A stretch of DNA of 64,000 nt from Actinoallomurus bryophytorum (GTDB taxonomy: Bacteria; Actinomycetota; Actinomycetes; Streptosporangiales; Streptosporangiaceae): the NCBI RefSeq assembly GCF_006716425.1, contig NZ_VFOZ01000001.1, positions 6,076,001 to 6,140,000 on the forward strand, read 5' to 3'. Positions within the stretch are counted from its first letter, which is position 1. Each line of letters begins with the position of its first letter. Below, piece after piece: positions 25,881 to 33,550 of this stretch. A program made the translations under genes and the position numbers. The notes beneath the pieces are model-generated. The model was not told the origin of the DNA. It saw only the letters and a program-made list of their open reading frames with translations, and did not search any database.

Positions 25881-27052
25881 ACGGGCGCCGTACGGGCGAG
25901 GGGGCCGCCCGTGGTGATCAGCAGGAGGGCGAGGAGGCCGCCGGCTCCGGCGACCGCGAAGGCTCCGTGTACGCCCACGGCGTCGCCGGCGAGGCCGGCC
26001 AGGGCGGCGCCCAGCGCGCTGCCGACACCGAACGCCGTCACCAGCCACGCGAACGCCTCCGTCACGGTGCCGCGCGGCGCGAGGCGGTCCACGAACGTGA
26101 AGGTGCAGGCCAGTACGGGTGCGAGGAAGACTCCGCTGCACACGGCCAGCAGCGGCATCACCGGAAAGGGCGGGGCCCAGGCGAGCGGCAGGTAGCCGGC
26201 GGCCAGGCCCGTCATCAGCAGGACCAGCCGCCGGTACGCCGATCCCTCCCGTGGCCGCCGCCCGTACACGAGGCCGCCCGTCAGCGCGCCCGCCGCCATG
26301 AGCGTGAGCAGGAGTCCGGAGGCGTACGACTGGTGCCGCGCGTCCGCGTACGTGACGACGGCGACGCTGAACACCCCGAGTGCGACGCCGACGCAGGTCA
26401 AAGAGGCGATCAGCACGCGTATGCCCGGCGAGCGCAGCGGCCCGGCCCAGTGCCCGCCGCCACCCTCGCCCCGCCACGTACGTGACGGTCCCGACGAGGT
26501 CACCACGAGCGTGCCGGCCACGCCCAGCAGGCCGGTGAACACCAGGGCGGCGCCCTCCGACACCGAGGCGGCGGCGATCACGAGCAGCGGCCCGCAGGTG
26601 AACAGCAGCTCCTGCGCCGCGGCGTCCAGCGCGTACGCGGACTGGACCTCGGCCGGACCGGCCAGCACCGAGGGCCACAGCGCGCGCAGCCCGGCCTCCA
26701 GCGGCGGCGTCGCGAACCCGGCCAGCAGCACGCCGCCGACCGCCACCGGCAGCGGCCGCAGGCCGGCCACCGCCAGCGCCGTGAACCCCACGGCCGCCGC
26801 GATCGCGCCGGAGGCGAGGATGCGCGGCTGGCCGAATCGGTCCATGGCGCGCCCGAGCACCGGCTGCCCGGCCGCCATCGCGAGCCCGTACGCCGCCGAC
26901 AGCACGCCGGCGAGCGTGTACCCGCCGCCGTGCGCCCGGGTGAAGAGCACGATCGCCAGCGCGGCCATGCCGTTGGGCAGCCGGCCGAGCAGCGTGCCGC
27001 CGAGCAGGCGGAACGCGTGGGGTCTGCGGAGGAAGTCGAGATAGGCGCGCAT
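25868..27052 (-). CDS. MFS transporter
   Basis: A 394-residue major facilitator protein with about twelve hydrophobic helices. Loop 2-3 has GRAMDRFGQPR, matching the MFS motif GxxxDRxGRR, and a second half-copy is seen around YGRRPREG. It resembles drug or sugar exporters of the DHA1 size class. It is divergent from a LacI-family regulator across a 76-bp region with two copies of a palindromic site, so it is probably that regulator's target. Confidence 0.9.
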   Translation of the reverse strand: MRAYLDFLRRPHAFRLLGGTLLGRLPNGMAALAIVLFTRAHGGGYTLAGVLSAAYGLAMAAGQPVLGRAMDRFGQPRILASGAIAAAVGFTALAVAGLRPLPVAVGGVLLAGFATPPLEAGLRALWPSVLAGPAEVQSAYALDAAAQELLFTCGPLLVIAAASVSEGAALVFTGLLGVAGTLVVTSSGPSRTWRGEGGGGHWAGPLRSPGIRVLIASLTCVGVALGVFSVAVVTYADARHQSYASGLLLTLMAAGALTGGLVYGRRPREGSAYRRLVLLMTGLAAGYLPLAWAPPFPVMPLLAVCSGVFLAPVLACTFTFVDRLAPRGTVTEAFAWLVTAFGVGSALGAALAGLAGDAVGVHGAFAVAGAGGLLALLLITTGGPLARTAPVTAP

Positions 27053-27060
27053 AAGGTCCC

Positions 27061-27095
27061 GTCATACGTATTACCAGCGATGTAGTCATACGTAT
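27061..27095. promoter_or_regulatory. Twin operator sites for the LacI-family regulator
   Basis: GTCATACGTAT occurs at 27061-27071 and 27085-27095, a spacing of 24 bp. Each contains the perfect palindrome ATACGTAT. They lie between the divergent MFS and LacI starts. Confidence 0.7.
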
Positions 27096-27128
27096 CACTA
27101 AATACCGGTCAGGCTCTAGTCTTGTCGG

Positions 27129-28097
27129 GTGTCCAAGAGACCGACCAGCCATGACGTGGCACGCGCCGCCGGGGTGTCCCAGTCGACCGTGTCGCTCGTC
27201 CTGGCCGGCAAGGCCGAGGGCCGGGTCAAGCCGGAGACCGGCCAGGCCGTACGCGAGGCGGCCCGGCGGCTCGGCTACCGGCCCAACCTCGCCGCCCGCA
27301 ACCTGCGCCTCGGCCGTACGCGTACGGTGCTGCTCGTCGTACCCACCCTGGCCAGCCCGTTCTTCGGCGCCGTCTACACGGGCGCCGCGCGGGTGGCGGG
27401 CGAACGCGGGTTCGGCGTCGTCGTCCATCCCTGGACCGACGACGCGGCGCCGGCGCGCAGCCCGGTGGACATCGAGGCCATCGACGGGGTGCTCGCCTCC
27501 TCGCTCGGCGGCGGCGTGACGGGCATGGGCGACGTACCCCTGGTCGTGCTGGACAACGACCCGGCGGACCCGGCGCCGTCCGTCAACTTCGACGTCGCCG
27601 GCGGCATGCGCCTGATCGCGCGGCACCTGGCGGAGCTGGGCCACCGGCGGATCGGGCACCTGGCCGCCGCCGTCGACGCCTGGACGTTCCGGGTACGCGG
27701 CGAGGTGCTCGCCGATGCGGGCCCGCTCCTGTGCCGTGGCCGCTCGGCCATCGATGTGACCGCCGCGCGTACGGCCGCCCTCGCACTGCTGGATCGCGGG
27801 GATCGTCCCTCGGCGCTGGTCTGCGACGACGACCTGATCGCCGCCGGCGCGTACAAGGCGGCCCGCGCGCTCGGCCTGGAGGTCCCGGCGGACCTGTCGG
27901 TCACCGGCTTCGACGACATCCTCGTCGCGACCGCACTCGAACCCGAGCTCACCACGATCCGCCTGCCCGCCGAAGAACTCGGCGCACGCGCGATGACCGC
28001 ACTGCTCGAACGCCTGGACGGCCAGACCCCGCCGGACGTGTCCCTGCCGGGCGAGCTCATCGTCCGCGGCTCGACCGCCCCGCCGCGCGAGGCGTGA
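27129..28097 (+). CDS. LacI-family regulator
   Basis: A 322-residue LacI/GalR protein starting at GTG 27129. The N-terminal helix-turn-helix and hinge read TSHDVARAAGVSQSTVSLVL and LGYRPNLAARNLRLG. The periplasmic-binding-like effector domain has LVVPTLASPFFG, LVCDDDLIAAGAYKAARALG and DLSVTGFDDI. It probably binds a sugar or nucleoside and represses the divergent MFS gene and itself at the twin sites. No sugar-catabolic enzymes are adjacent. Confidence 0.93.
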   Translation: MSKRPTSHDVARAAGVSQSTVSLVLAGKAEGRVKPETGQAVREAARRLGYRPNLAARNLRLGRTRTVLLVVPTLASPFFGAVYTGAARVAGERGFGVVVHPWTDDAAPARSPVDIEAIDGVLASSLGGGVTGMGDVPLVVLDNDPADPAPSVNFDVAGGMRLIARHLAELGHRRIGHLAAAVDAWTFRVRGEVLADAGPLLCRGRSAIDVTAARTAALALLDRGDRPSALVCDDDLIAAGAYKAARALGLEVPADLSVTGFDDILVATALEPELTTIRLPAEELGARAMTALLERLDGQTPPDVSLPGELIVRGSTAPPREA

Positions 28098-28192
28098 AGA
28101 TCTGTCGGAAGTCTTACGGCTCCGCCCGGGACCGGCCGCGCGGGACGAGGCGGGAGTAGCGTCGGTGACCGGTCCCAGATCGGAGCGTCACC

Positions 28193-28390
28193 ATGGTCAT
28201 TCGCGGCCTCGTCGGCCTTGTCCTCTGCGCGCTGGGCGGCATCTGGATCGCGCAGGGCGAGGGAGCCATGAAGGGCTCGTCGATGTCCGGCCACGGCCAG
28301 TACGCCGTACTGGGCATCGTCGCGGTCCTGATCGGCCTGGCGTTCCTGGTGTGGGCCTGGCGCGTGCACGGCCGCCAACACCCGTCCTGA
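28193..28390 (+). CDS. Small two-helix membrane protein
   Basis: A 65-residue protein with two hydrophobic helices (VGLVLCALGGIWIAQ and AVLGIVAVLIGLAFLVWAW) joined by a short polar loop with Gly/Ser. ATG 28193 lies in a purine-rich context. Similar tiny membrane proteins of unknown role are common in actinobacteria. It stands between the LacI gene and a convergent Uma2 gene. Confidence 0.65.
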   Translation: MVIRGLVGLVLCALGGIWIAQGEGAMKGSSMSGHGQYAVLGIVAVLIGLAFLVWAWRVHGRQHPS

Positions 28391-28393
28391 CCT

Positions 28394-29029
28394 CTATCGA
28401 GGCAGCTCGTCCAGGTCGATATCGATCTGAAACGGCACCGGAACGCTCAGCTTGCCATGATGGATACCGGTAAGCGCGTACGCCTTGGTAGCCGGATCGA
28501 GTTCGTAGACGTAGACGACCGGCCGGCCGTCCTTCGCCTCCACCCGCCAGAAGTGCACGATCCCCGCCTCCGCATAGCGGGGCGGCTTGGACTTACGGTC
28601 CCGATCCTCCGACTCGGGCGAGACCACCTCAACGACGAGGTGGACCTCATCCGGGGTGTAGAAGGTCCGGTCGTCGTGGTCGGCCGCCGTGTCGATCACC
28701 AACACGTCGGGGCAGGGTCGCGTACGGTGCCCGAGCTTCACGTCCATCTGCGTGATCGTGATCAGGTGGGCCGGAACTTGAGTGTTAAGGCCGTATCTGA
28801 GCCCGCTGATCACGCGCTCGTGGAAGCGTTTCTGGGGAGACATGAAGACGAGGGCTCCATCGATGAGCTCGACGTGCTTGAAGAAGCCGGGTTCGCCGTT
28901 CGGGCCATCGGAGGGGAGATGGTCCAGATCATCGGCGGTCCATCCCCAGGGGGGCGGCGACGGCCAGTACTCCAGCGCGCTGGTCACGTCATGCATGTTA
29001 GGTGTGTCTCCGTCACCGTGTGTGCTCAT
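28394..29029 (-). CDS. Uma2-family (DUF820) putative restriction endonuclease-like protein
   Basis: A 211-residue protein of the Uma2 family, PD-(D/E)xK nuclease fold. The core reads LGHRTRPCPDVLVID, HLVVEVVSPESEDRDR and KPPRYAEAGIVHFWRV, giving the expected PD...ExE-like acidic set and a Lys after the VSPES strand. ATG 29029 is used; ATG 28996 is an alternative. Uma2 proteins occur in many copies in cyanobacteria and actinobacteria; nuclease activity is predicted and biological roles are unclear. No partner methylase is present. Confidence 0.88.
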   Translation of the reverse strand: MSTHGDGDTPNMHDVTSALEYWPSPPPWGWTADDLDHLPSDGPNGEPGFFKHVELIDGALVFMSPQKRFHERVISGLRYGLNTQVPAHLITITQMDVKLGHRTRPCPDVLVIDTAADHDDRTFYTPDEVHLVVEVVSPESEDRDRKSKPPRYAEAGIVHFWRVEAKDGRPVVYVYELDPATKAYALTGIHHGKLSVPVPFQIDIDLDELPR

Positions 29030-29145
29030 TCGAACGATTCCCGTGACATGGTCCCTGTCTCTCTCACCATCTTGCTGCAGTCCGGCCGCGCCGTACACCG
29101 ACCTCGCCGTTCCAGCACGTCGGCACGCACGGCAGACTGCGGCGT

Positions 29146-30171
29146 ATGAGTTATGAGGCCGCCGATGACAGGTATGACCAGATCTCCTATCGCCGCACCG
29201 GGCGGAGCGGGCTCAAGTTGCCCGCCATCTCCCTCGGCCTGTGGCACAACTTCGGGGACGACAAGCCGCTCGAGACGCAGCGCGCGATTCTCCGGCGTGC
29301 GTTCGACCTCGGGGTCACGCACTTCGACCTCGCCAACAACTACGGGCCGCCCTACGGCTCCGCCGAGGCCAACTTCGGGCAGATCTTCGCTCAGGACTTC
29401 CGGCCGTACCGTGACCAGCTGATCCTGTCCACCAAGGCCGGCTACGACATGTGGCCCGGCCCGTACGGCGAGTGGGGTTCGCGCAAGTACCTCCTGGCCA
29501 GCCTCGACCAGTCCCTCGAGCGGATGGGCGTCGACTACGTCGACATCTTCTACAGTCACCGTCACGACCCGGAGACGCCGCTCGAGGAGACGATGGGCGC
29601 GCTGGACCACGCCGTACGCTCCGGAAAGGCGCTGTACGCCGGCATCTCCTCCTACTCCCCGGAGCGCACGGAGGAGGCCGCGGCCATCCTCAAGAGCATG
29701 GGCACCCCGCTGCTGATCCACCAGCCCTCCTACTCCATGCTGAACCGCTGGATCGAGGGCGGCCTGCTGGACACCCTGGACCAGGTGGGGGCGGGCTGCA
29801 TCGCGTTCTCGCCGCTGGCGCAGGGCATGCTGACCGACAAGTACCTGAACGGCGTGCCCGAGGGGTCGCGGGCCAGCCAGGGCAAGTCCCTGTCGCCGGA
29901 CCTTCTCACCGACGAGACGCTCGCGCACGTACGGACGCTGAACGACATGGCCGGCAAGCGCGGGCAGACGCTGGCGCAGATGGCCCTGGCCTGGACCCTG
30001 CGCGACCCGCGGGTCACCTCGGCGCTGATCGGCGCCAGCAGCGTCGCGCAGCTCGAGGACAGCCTCGGCGCCCTGGACAACCTCGACTTCGCCGAGGACG
30101 AGCTGAGCGCCATCGACCACGACGCGGTCGAGGCCGGCATCAACATCTGGGCCGCCTCCAGCCGCCACTGA
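29146..30171 (+). CDS. Aldo/keto reductase, YghZ-like
   Basis: A 341-residue NADPH-dependent aldo/keto reductase of the YghZ (glyceraldehyde 3-phosphate reductase) branch, shown by GLWHNFGDD, FDLANNYGPPYGSAE, YDMWPGPYG and YSHRHDPETPLEETM. The catalytic Asp-Tyr-Lys-His set can be placed in FDLANNYG, LSTKAG and FYSHR. Such enzymes reduce methylglyoxal-like aldehydes. It converges on another aldo/keto reductase through a 14-bp hairpin terminator. Confidence 0.92.
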   Translation: MSYEAADDRYDQISYRRTGRSGLKLPAISLGLWHNFGDDKPLETQRAILRRAFDLGVTHFDLANNYGPPYGSAEANFGQIFAQDFRPYRDQLILSTKAGYDMWPGPYGEWGSRKYLLASLDQSLERMGVDYVDIFYSHRHDPETPLEETMGALDHAVRSGKALYAGISSYSPERTEEAAAILKSMGTPLLIHQPSYSMLNRWIEGGLLDTLDQVGAGCIAFSPLAQGMLTDKYLNGVPEGSRASQGKSLSPDLLTDETLAHVRTLNDMAGKRGQTLAQMALAWTLRDPRVTSALIGASSVAQLEDSLGALDNLDFAEDELSAIDHDAVEAGINIWAASSRH

Positions 30172-30181
30172 GCGAAAGAGC

Positions 30182-30215
30182 GGTCGCCCACCCCCGGGCG
30201 AGGGGGTGGGCGACC
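30182..30215. terminator. Bidirectional hairpin terminator between aldo/keto reductase genes
   Basis: Perfect 14-bp stem 30182-30195 with 30202-30215 (arm begins GGTCGCCCACCCCC) and a 6-base loop, 10 bases after one stop and 12 before the other. Confidence 0.85.
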
Positions 30216-30227
30216 CGGGCGGCTCCG

Positions 30228-31247
30228 TCAGTCGGTACGTCCCACGACGTCCCGGCTGACCGGGCCATAGACGAACTCCCGGCTCGACTCGATGAAGTCG
30301 TGGGGGAAGCCGGGCTCGATCGCGCTCACCTCGTCGAGGCGGCGCAGGGCCTCCTCGGGCAGGCGGAGGTCGAGCGCGGCGAGGTTGGTCGTCAGCTGGT
30401 CCGGGCGGCGGGCGCCGAGGATGGGGTGCACCCAGGGGCGGTGCGCCCTCGTCCAGGCGAGCGCCACCTCCGACGAGCTGACGCCCAGGCCGTCGGCGAC
30501 CGCGTCGACCTCGCGCGCCACCCGCAGGTCACGCTCGGAGATGTCGGCGGGGTTCTTCCGCGTCGGCTCCGCCGTCTCCGACCGGGTGAACTTGCCCGAC
30601 AGGACCCCGCCCGCCAGCGGCGACCACGCTGCCACCGACAGTGAGAGGGCGTCGGCCATCGGCAGCAGCTCGCGTTCGATGTCGCGCTGCACCAGGCTGT
30701 ACGGCAGCTGCACGCCGGTGAAGGCGGTCAGGCCGCGCGACTCGGCCAGGGTGTTCGCACGGGAGACCACCCACGCCGGAGCGTCGGAGATCCCGATGTA
30801 GAGCACCTTCCCCATCCGTACGGCATCGTCCAGCGCACGCATCGTCTCCTCGACGGGTGTGTGCGCGTCCCAGATGTGCACCCACAGGATGTCGATGTAG
30901 TCGGTGCGCAGCCGGCGCAGGCTCTGTTCGAGCGAACGCGTCAGGCTCTTGCGGTGGTTGCCCGACGCGTTCGGGTCCGCGCCGTCCAGCGACAGCGTGT
31001 ACTTCGTGGACAGCACGAAGTGGTCCCGCTCAGACTCCACCAGCTCCCCGACGATCCGCTCGCTCGCGCCGTCCGTGTAGTTGTTGGCCGTGTCGATCAC
31101 GTTGCCGCCGGCCTCCGCGTACGCGGTGACCATCTTCTGGCAGTCCTCGGCAGAGGCGCCCCATCCCCAGTCCTCCCCGAACGTCATGGTCCCGAGGAAC
31201 GCCTCGGAGACCCGTAGTCCGCTGCGACCGAAAGTCCGGTACTTCAT
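30228..31247 (-). CDS. Aldo/keto reductase
   Basis: A 339-residue aldo/keto reductase. ATG 31247 is preferred over 31277 because AAGGAG lies 6 bases upstream. Visible are MKYRTFGRSGLRVSE, NVIDTANNYTDGASE (Asp, Tyr), LSTKYTLS (Lys), LWVHIWD (His) and PILGARRPDQLTTN for the cofactor phosphate. It is divergent from a TetR gene across a perfect 25-bp palindrome, so it is most likely TetR-controlled and responds to an aldehyde or ketone. Confidence 0.92.
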   Translation of the reverse strand: MKYRTFGRSGLRVSEAFLGTMTFGEDWGWGASAEDCQKMVTAYAEAGGNVIDTANNYTDGASERIVGELVESERDHFVLSTKYTLSLDGADPNASGNHRKSLTRSLEQSLRRLRTDYIDILWVHIWDAHTPVEETMRALDDAVRMGKVLYIGISDAPAWVVSRANTLAESRGLTAFTGVQLPYSLVQRDIERELLPMADALSLSVAAWSPLAGGVLSGKFTRSETAEPTRKNPADISERDLRVAREVDAVADGLGVSSSEVALAWTRAHRPWVHPILGARRPDQLTTNLAALDLRLPEEALRRLDEVSAIEPGFPHDFIESSREFVYGPVSRDVVGRTD

Positions 31248-31282
31248 CGCCATCTCCTTCTTGGGGACTTCGAACATACGTA

Positions 31283-31307
31283 GTGTCTAGACAAGCCGTC
31301 TAGACAC
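31283..31307. promoter_or_regulatory. Probable TetR operator, perfect palindrome
   Basis: GTGTCTAGAC (31283-31292), spacer AAGCC, GTCTAGACAC (31298-31307): perfect 10-bp arms, between the aldo/keto reductase start (31247) and the TetR start (31335). Confidence 0.8.
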
Positions 31308-31334
31308 TTTATTCCCCTCGCTAGACTTGGTCGC

Positions 31335-31985
31335 ATGGCGAGATCAGAGGGTCCACGTCGTTCCCGGAGCACACCGCCGTCCGGGCGTGACGAACGGGAC
31401 ATACGCAAGGTGATCCTCGACGTCACCCGCGAGCTGCTGAACGAACGGCGCTTCGACGAGATCGCCGTGGCCGACGTCCTTGCCGCCGCCGAGATCTCGC
31501 GCGGCAGCTTCTACTTCTACTTCGAGAGCAAGCAGGACGTGCTGGCCGAGCTGGTCCGCCAGGCCGTGGGGGAGGGGCACGTCGCGGCCCGGCCGTGGCT
31601 GGGGCACGAGGAGAACGAGCAGTACGCGACCGTACGGCACGGGATCAGCGAAGGCGCCCGGCTTTGGCGGGAGCAGGCCCCGGTCCTGCGCGCGATCGTG
31701 GAGAACTGGCGCAGCGACCCGAAGCTCACCGAGCTGTGGCTCCAGCAGATGGACGGCTACACGACCGCCACGACCGCCCGCATCGACCAGGACCGTGCGA
31801 CCGGCGCCAGCCCGAAGGGACCGGTCGACGCCCACACCCTCGCCGCCACCCTCACCTGGCTGGGCGAGCGCCTCTACTACCTCGCCGCCGCGGGCGTCCC
31901 GCCCTTCGACGACGAGGAGGCCCTCATCGACGTGCTCACCCACATCTGGATGGCCACGCTCTACCCGGGCGACGTGCCTGACTGA
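31335..31985 (+). CDS. TetR-family regulator
   Basis: A 216-residue TetR protein: helix-turn-helix at about residues 25-70 (LDVTRELLNERRFDEIAVAD, SRGSFYFYFESKQDVL) and an EthR-like C-terminal domain (WLGERLYYLAAAGVPPFDDE near the end). It probably binds the palindrome at 31283-31307 and represses itself and the divergent aldo/keto reductase. Confidence 0.94.
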   Translation: MARSEGPRRSRSTPPSGRDERDIRKVILDVTRELLNERRFDEIAVADVLAAAEISRGSFYFYFESKQDVLAELVRQAVGEGHVAARPWLGHEENEQYATVRHGISEGARLWREQAPVLRAIVENWRSDPKLTELWLQQMDGYTTATTARIDQDRATGASPKGPVDAHTLAATLTWLGERLYYLAAAGVPPFDDEEALIDVLTHIWMATLYPGDVPD

Positions 31986-32022
31986 CACGCGAGGCGATCG
32001 CCCCTGCCGCTCGTCCCGCGGA

Positions 32023-32877
32023 TCAGTGGTTCGTGGGCCGGGGGCCGACGAACATGATGACCAGGCCGTCGCCGCCGGCGACGGCGTCGTGGACGTACCA
32101 GTAGCTCTTCACCTGGTCCGCCGTGAGGACGTTCTGCCGCGGCGTGTTCGGGCCGTCCTCGTACCGGTACGAGATGGTGCCGATGTGGCGCCTCCTGGCC
32201 TCGGCGAGCACGTCCGCGACGGTGCGTCCTTTGACGTTGCTCAGCCCCACACCCTCGCCGGGCGTGTCTCCGGGCCCGGTCTCGTACTGCTCGCCCGGCC
32301 GCGCGGGCCGACCGAAGACGACCCTGACGAACGCCTTGTACGTCAGCGGGACCTTGATGCCGACGCTGCAGGTGTCGGTCCCGCACCGCCCCTTCGCGGT
32401 GATCGTTTTGACCTGGCCGTCTCCGTCGTCCTCGAGGAAGAGCACTGAGCCGACGTTCTTCGGCGAGCTGGGCATCAGGCGGAGGTCGATGTTCAGACCG
32501 TGCGCGGCGAACTCCTTCTTGTATCGCGCCGGGTCGGCGACCGGGTCCTTCACCGTGACGATCAGATGTCCGCTCCGCCGGGTGAACGACAGGGCCGCGG
32601 CCTGGACCTTCGCCGGACCGATCCGCGCGGGAGCGTCATCGTGGCCGCCGGCCGCTACCGCGACGATCGCTGCGGCTGCGGCGGTCACGGTCACGGTCAC
32701 GGCACCGGTCGCCGCGAGCAGCAGCCGCTTCCTTGGAACCCGGCGCTCACGTGCGGCGTCGGGCCGCGGAGTCGCGATGATCGCGGAGATTCTCACGTCC
32801 ATGTCGTCCGTGTCGTCCATGGGAACCTCGTCCAGGGCTGTGGGCTTGAGGGCGGCAACGAGGCGATCACGGGTCAT
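32023..32877 (-). CDS. Membrane-anchored protein coupled to an ECF sigma factor
   Basis: A 284-residue protein; ATG 32877 overlaps the sigma-factor stop and has AGGAG 7 bases upstream. Residues 1-50 are cytosolic, one transmembrane segment follows (about 52-72, LLLAATGAVTVTVTAAAAAI), and the rest is extracytoplasmic. Genes in this position often code an anti-sigma factor or a sigma-linked sensor; this one lacks the zinc-binding HxxxCxxC signature. Two Cys in GRCGTDTCSVG may form a disulfide. The family is not one I can name. Confidence 0.75.
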   Translation of the reverse strand: MTRDRLVAALKPTALDEVPMDDTDDMDVRISAIIATPRPDAARERRVPRKRLLLAATGAVTVTVTAAAAAIVAVAAGGHDDAPARIGPAKVQAAALSFTRRSGHLIVTVKDPVADPARYKKEFAAHGLNIDLRLMPSSPKNVGSVLFLEDDGDGQVKTITAKGRCGTDTCSVGIKVPLTYKAFVRVVFGRPARPGEQYETGPGDTPGEGVGLSNVKGRTVADVLAEARRRHIGTISYRYEDGPNTPRQNVLTADQVKSYWYVHDAVAGGDGLVIMFVGPRPTNH

Positions 32878-33452
32878 GAGCGGTCTCCTTCCAGAGCGTT
32901 CATTCGCACTGTCGCTGGGGAGGCCGCCTGCCGCTGCAGCGCGTGCGCGAGCCGGCGGCGGGCACGGTGGATCCGGACGTAGTAGGCGGCCTTCGTGCAG
33001 CCGAGAACCCTCGCGCACTGCGCCGCGTCAAGGCCGTACCAGGCGCTGAGGATCAGGATCTCGGCGTCGTGGTCCGGCAGGGCGGCGAAGGCGGCCAGGC
33101 CGGTGTTCCGCTCGACCACCAGGTCGCCGGTGTCCCAGGCCGCCAGGTCGTGGTCGTCGGTCAACTGCCCGATGCGCCGCGCGATCGTCTCCCGCCTGCG
33201 ACCGGCGGCGAGCTGTTTGAGCCGATGGTTCCTCGCGGTTCCCAGCAGCCACGGCAGCGGATCGTCCCGCGGCACCTCTTCGAGCTTTCGCCACGCCGTC
33301 AGGAACGTCTCGTGCGCGACGTCCTCGGCGACCTCACGCGGGCTGTGCGCCAGCGCATAGCCGAGCACCCTCGTGTAGTTGTGCCGGTAGATGGACGTGA
33401 AGCGAGCGGTATCAGCGCCATCACCGATGCCGCGGGCACTGTCAGCGATCAC
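32874..33452 (-). CDS. ECF-type RNA polymerase sigma factor
   Basis: A 192-residue sigma-70 family factor, GTG 33452 chosen for the purine-rich stretch upstream. Region 2 reads FTSIYRHNYTRVLGYAL, EDVAHETFLTAWRKL; region 4 reads LILSAWYGLDAAQCARVLGC and VRIHRARRRLAHALQ. It resembles the SigE-like/CU044-associated factors that are coupled with a single-pass membrane protein, as here. It probably directs transcription of a small set of genes including its own operon. Confidence 0.9.
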   Translation of the reverse strand: MIADSARGIGDGADTARFTSIYRHNYTRVLGYALAHSPREVAEDVAHETFLTAWRKLEEVPRDDPLPWLLGTARNHRLKQLAAGRRRETIARRIGQLTDDHDLAAWDTGDLVVERNTGLAAFAALPDHDAEILILSAWYGLDAAQCARVLGCTKAAYYVRIHRARRRLAHALQRQAASPATVRMNALEGDRS

Positions 33453-33550
33453 GCCACCACCCCCTCTCGCGTGTGCTGTGTGAGTCCGACACCGGGTAAC
33501 CCCGCGCACGACCGCGTTTCTTGCAGCGGACCCAGAACTTTCTCACCCCA

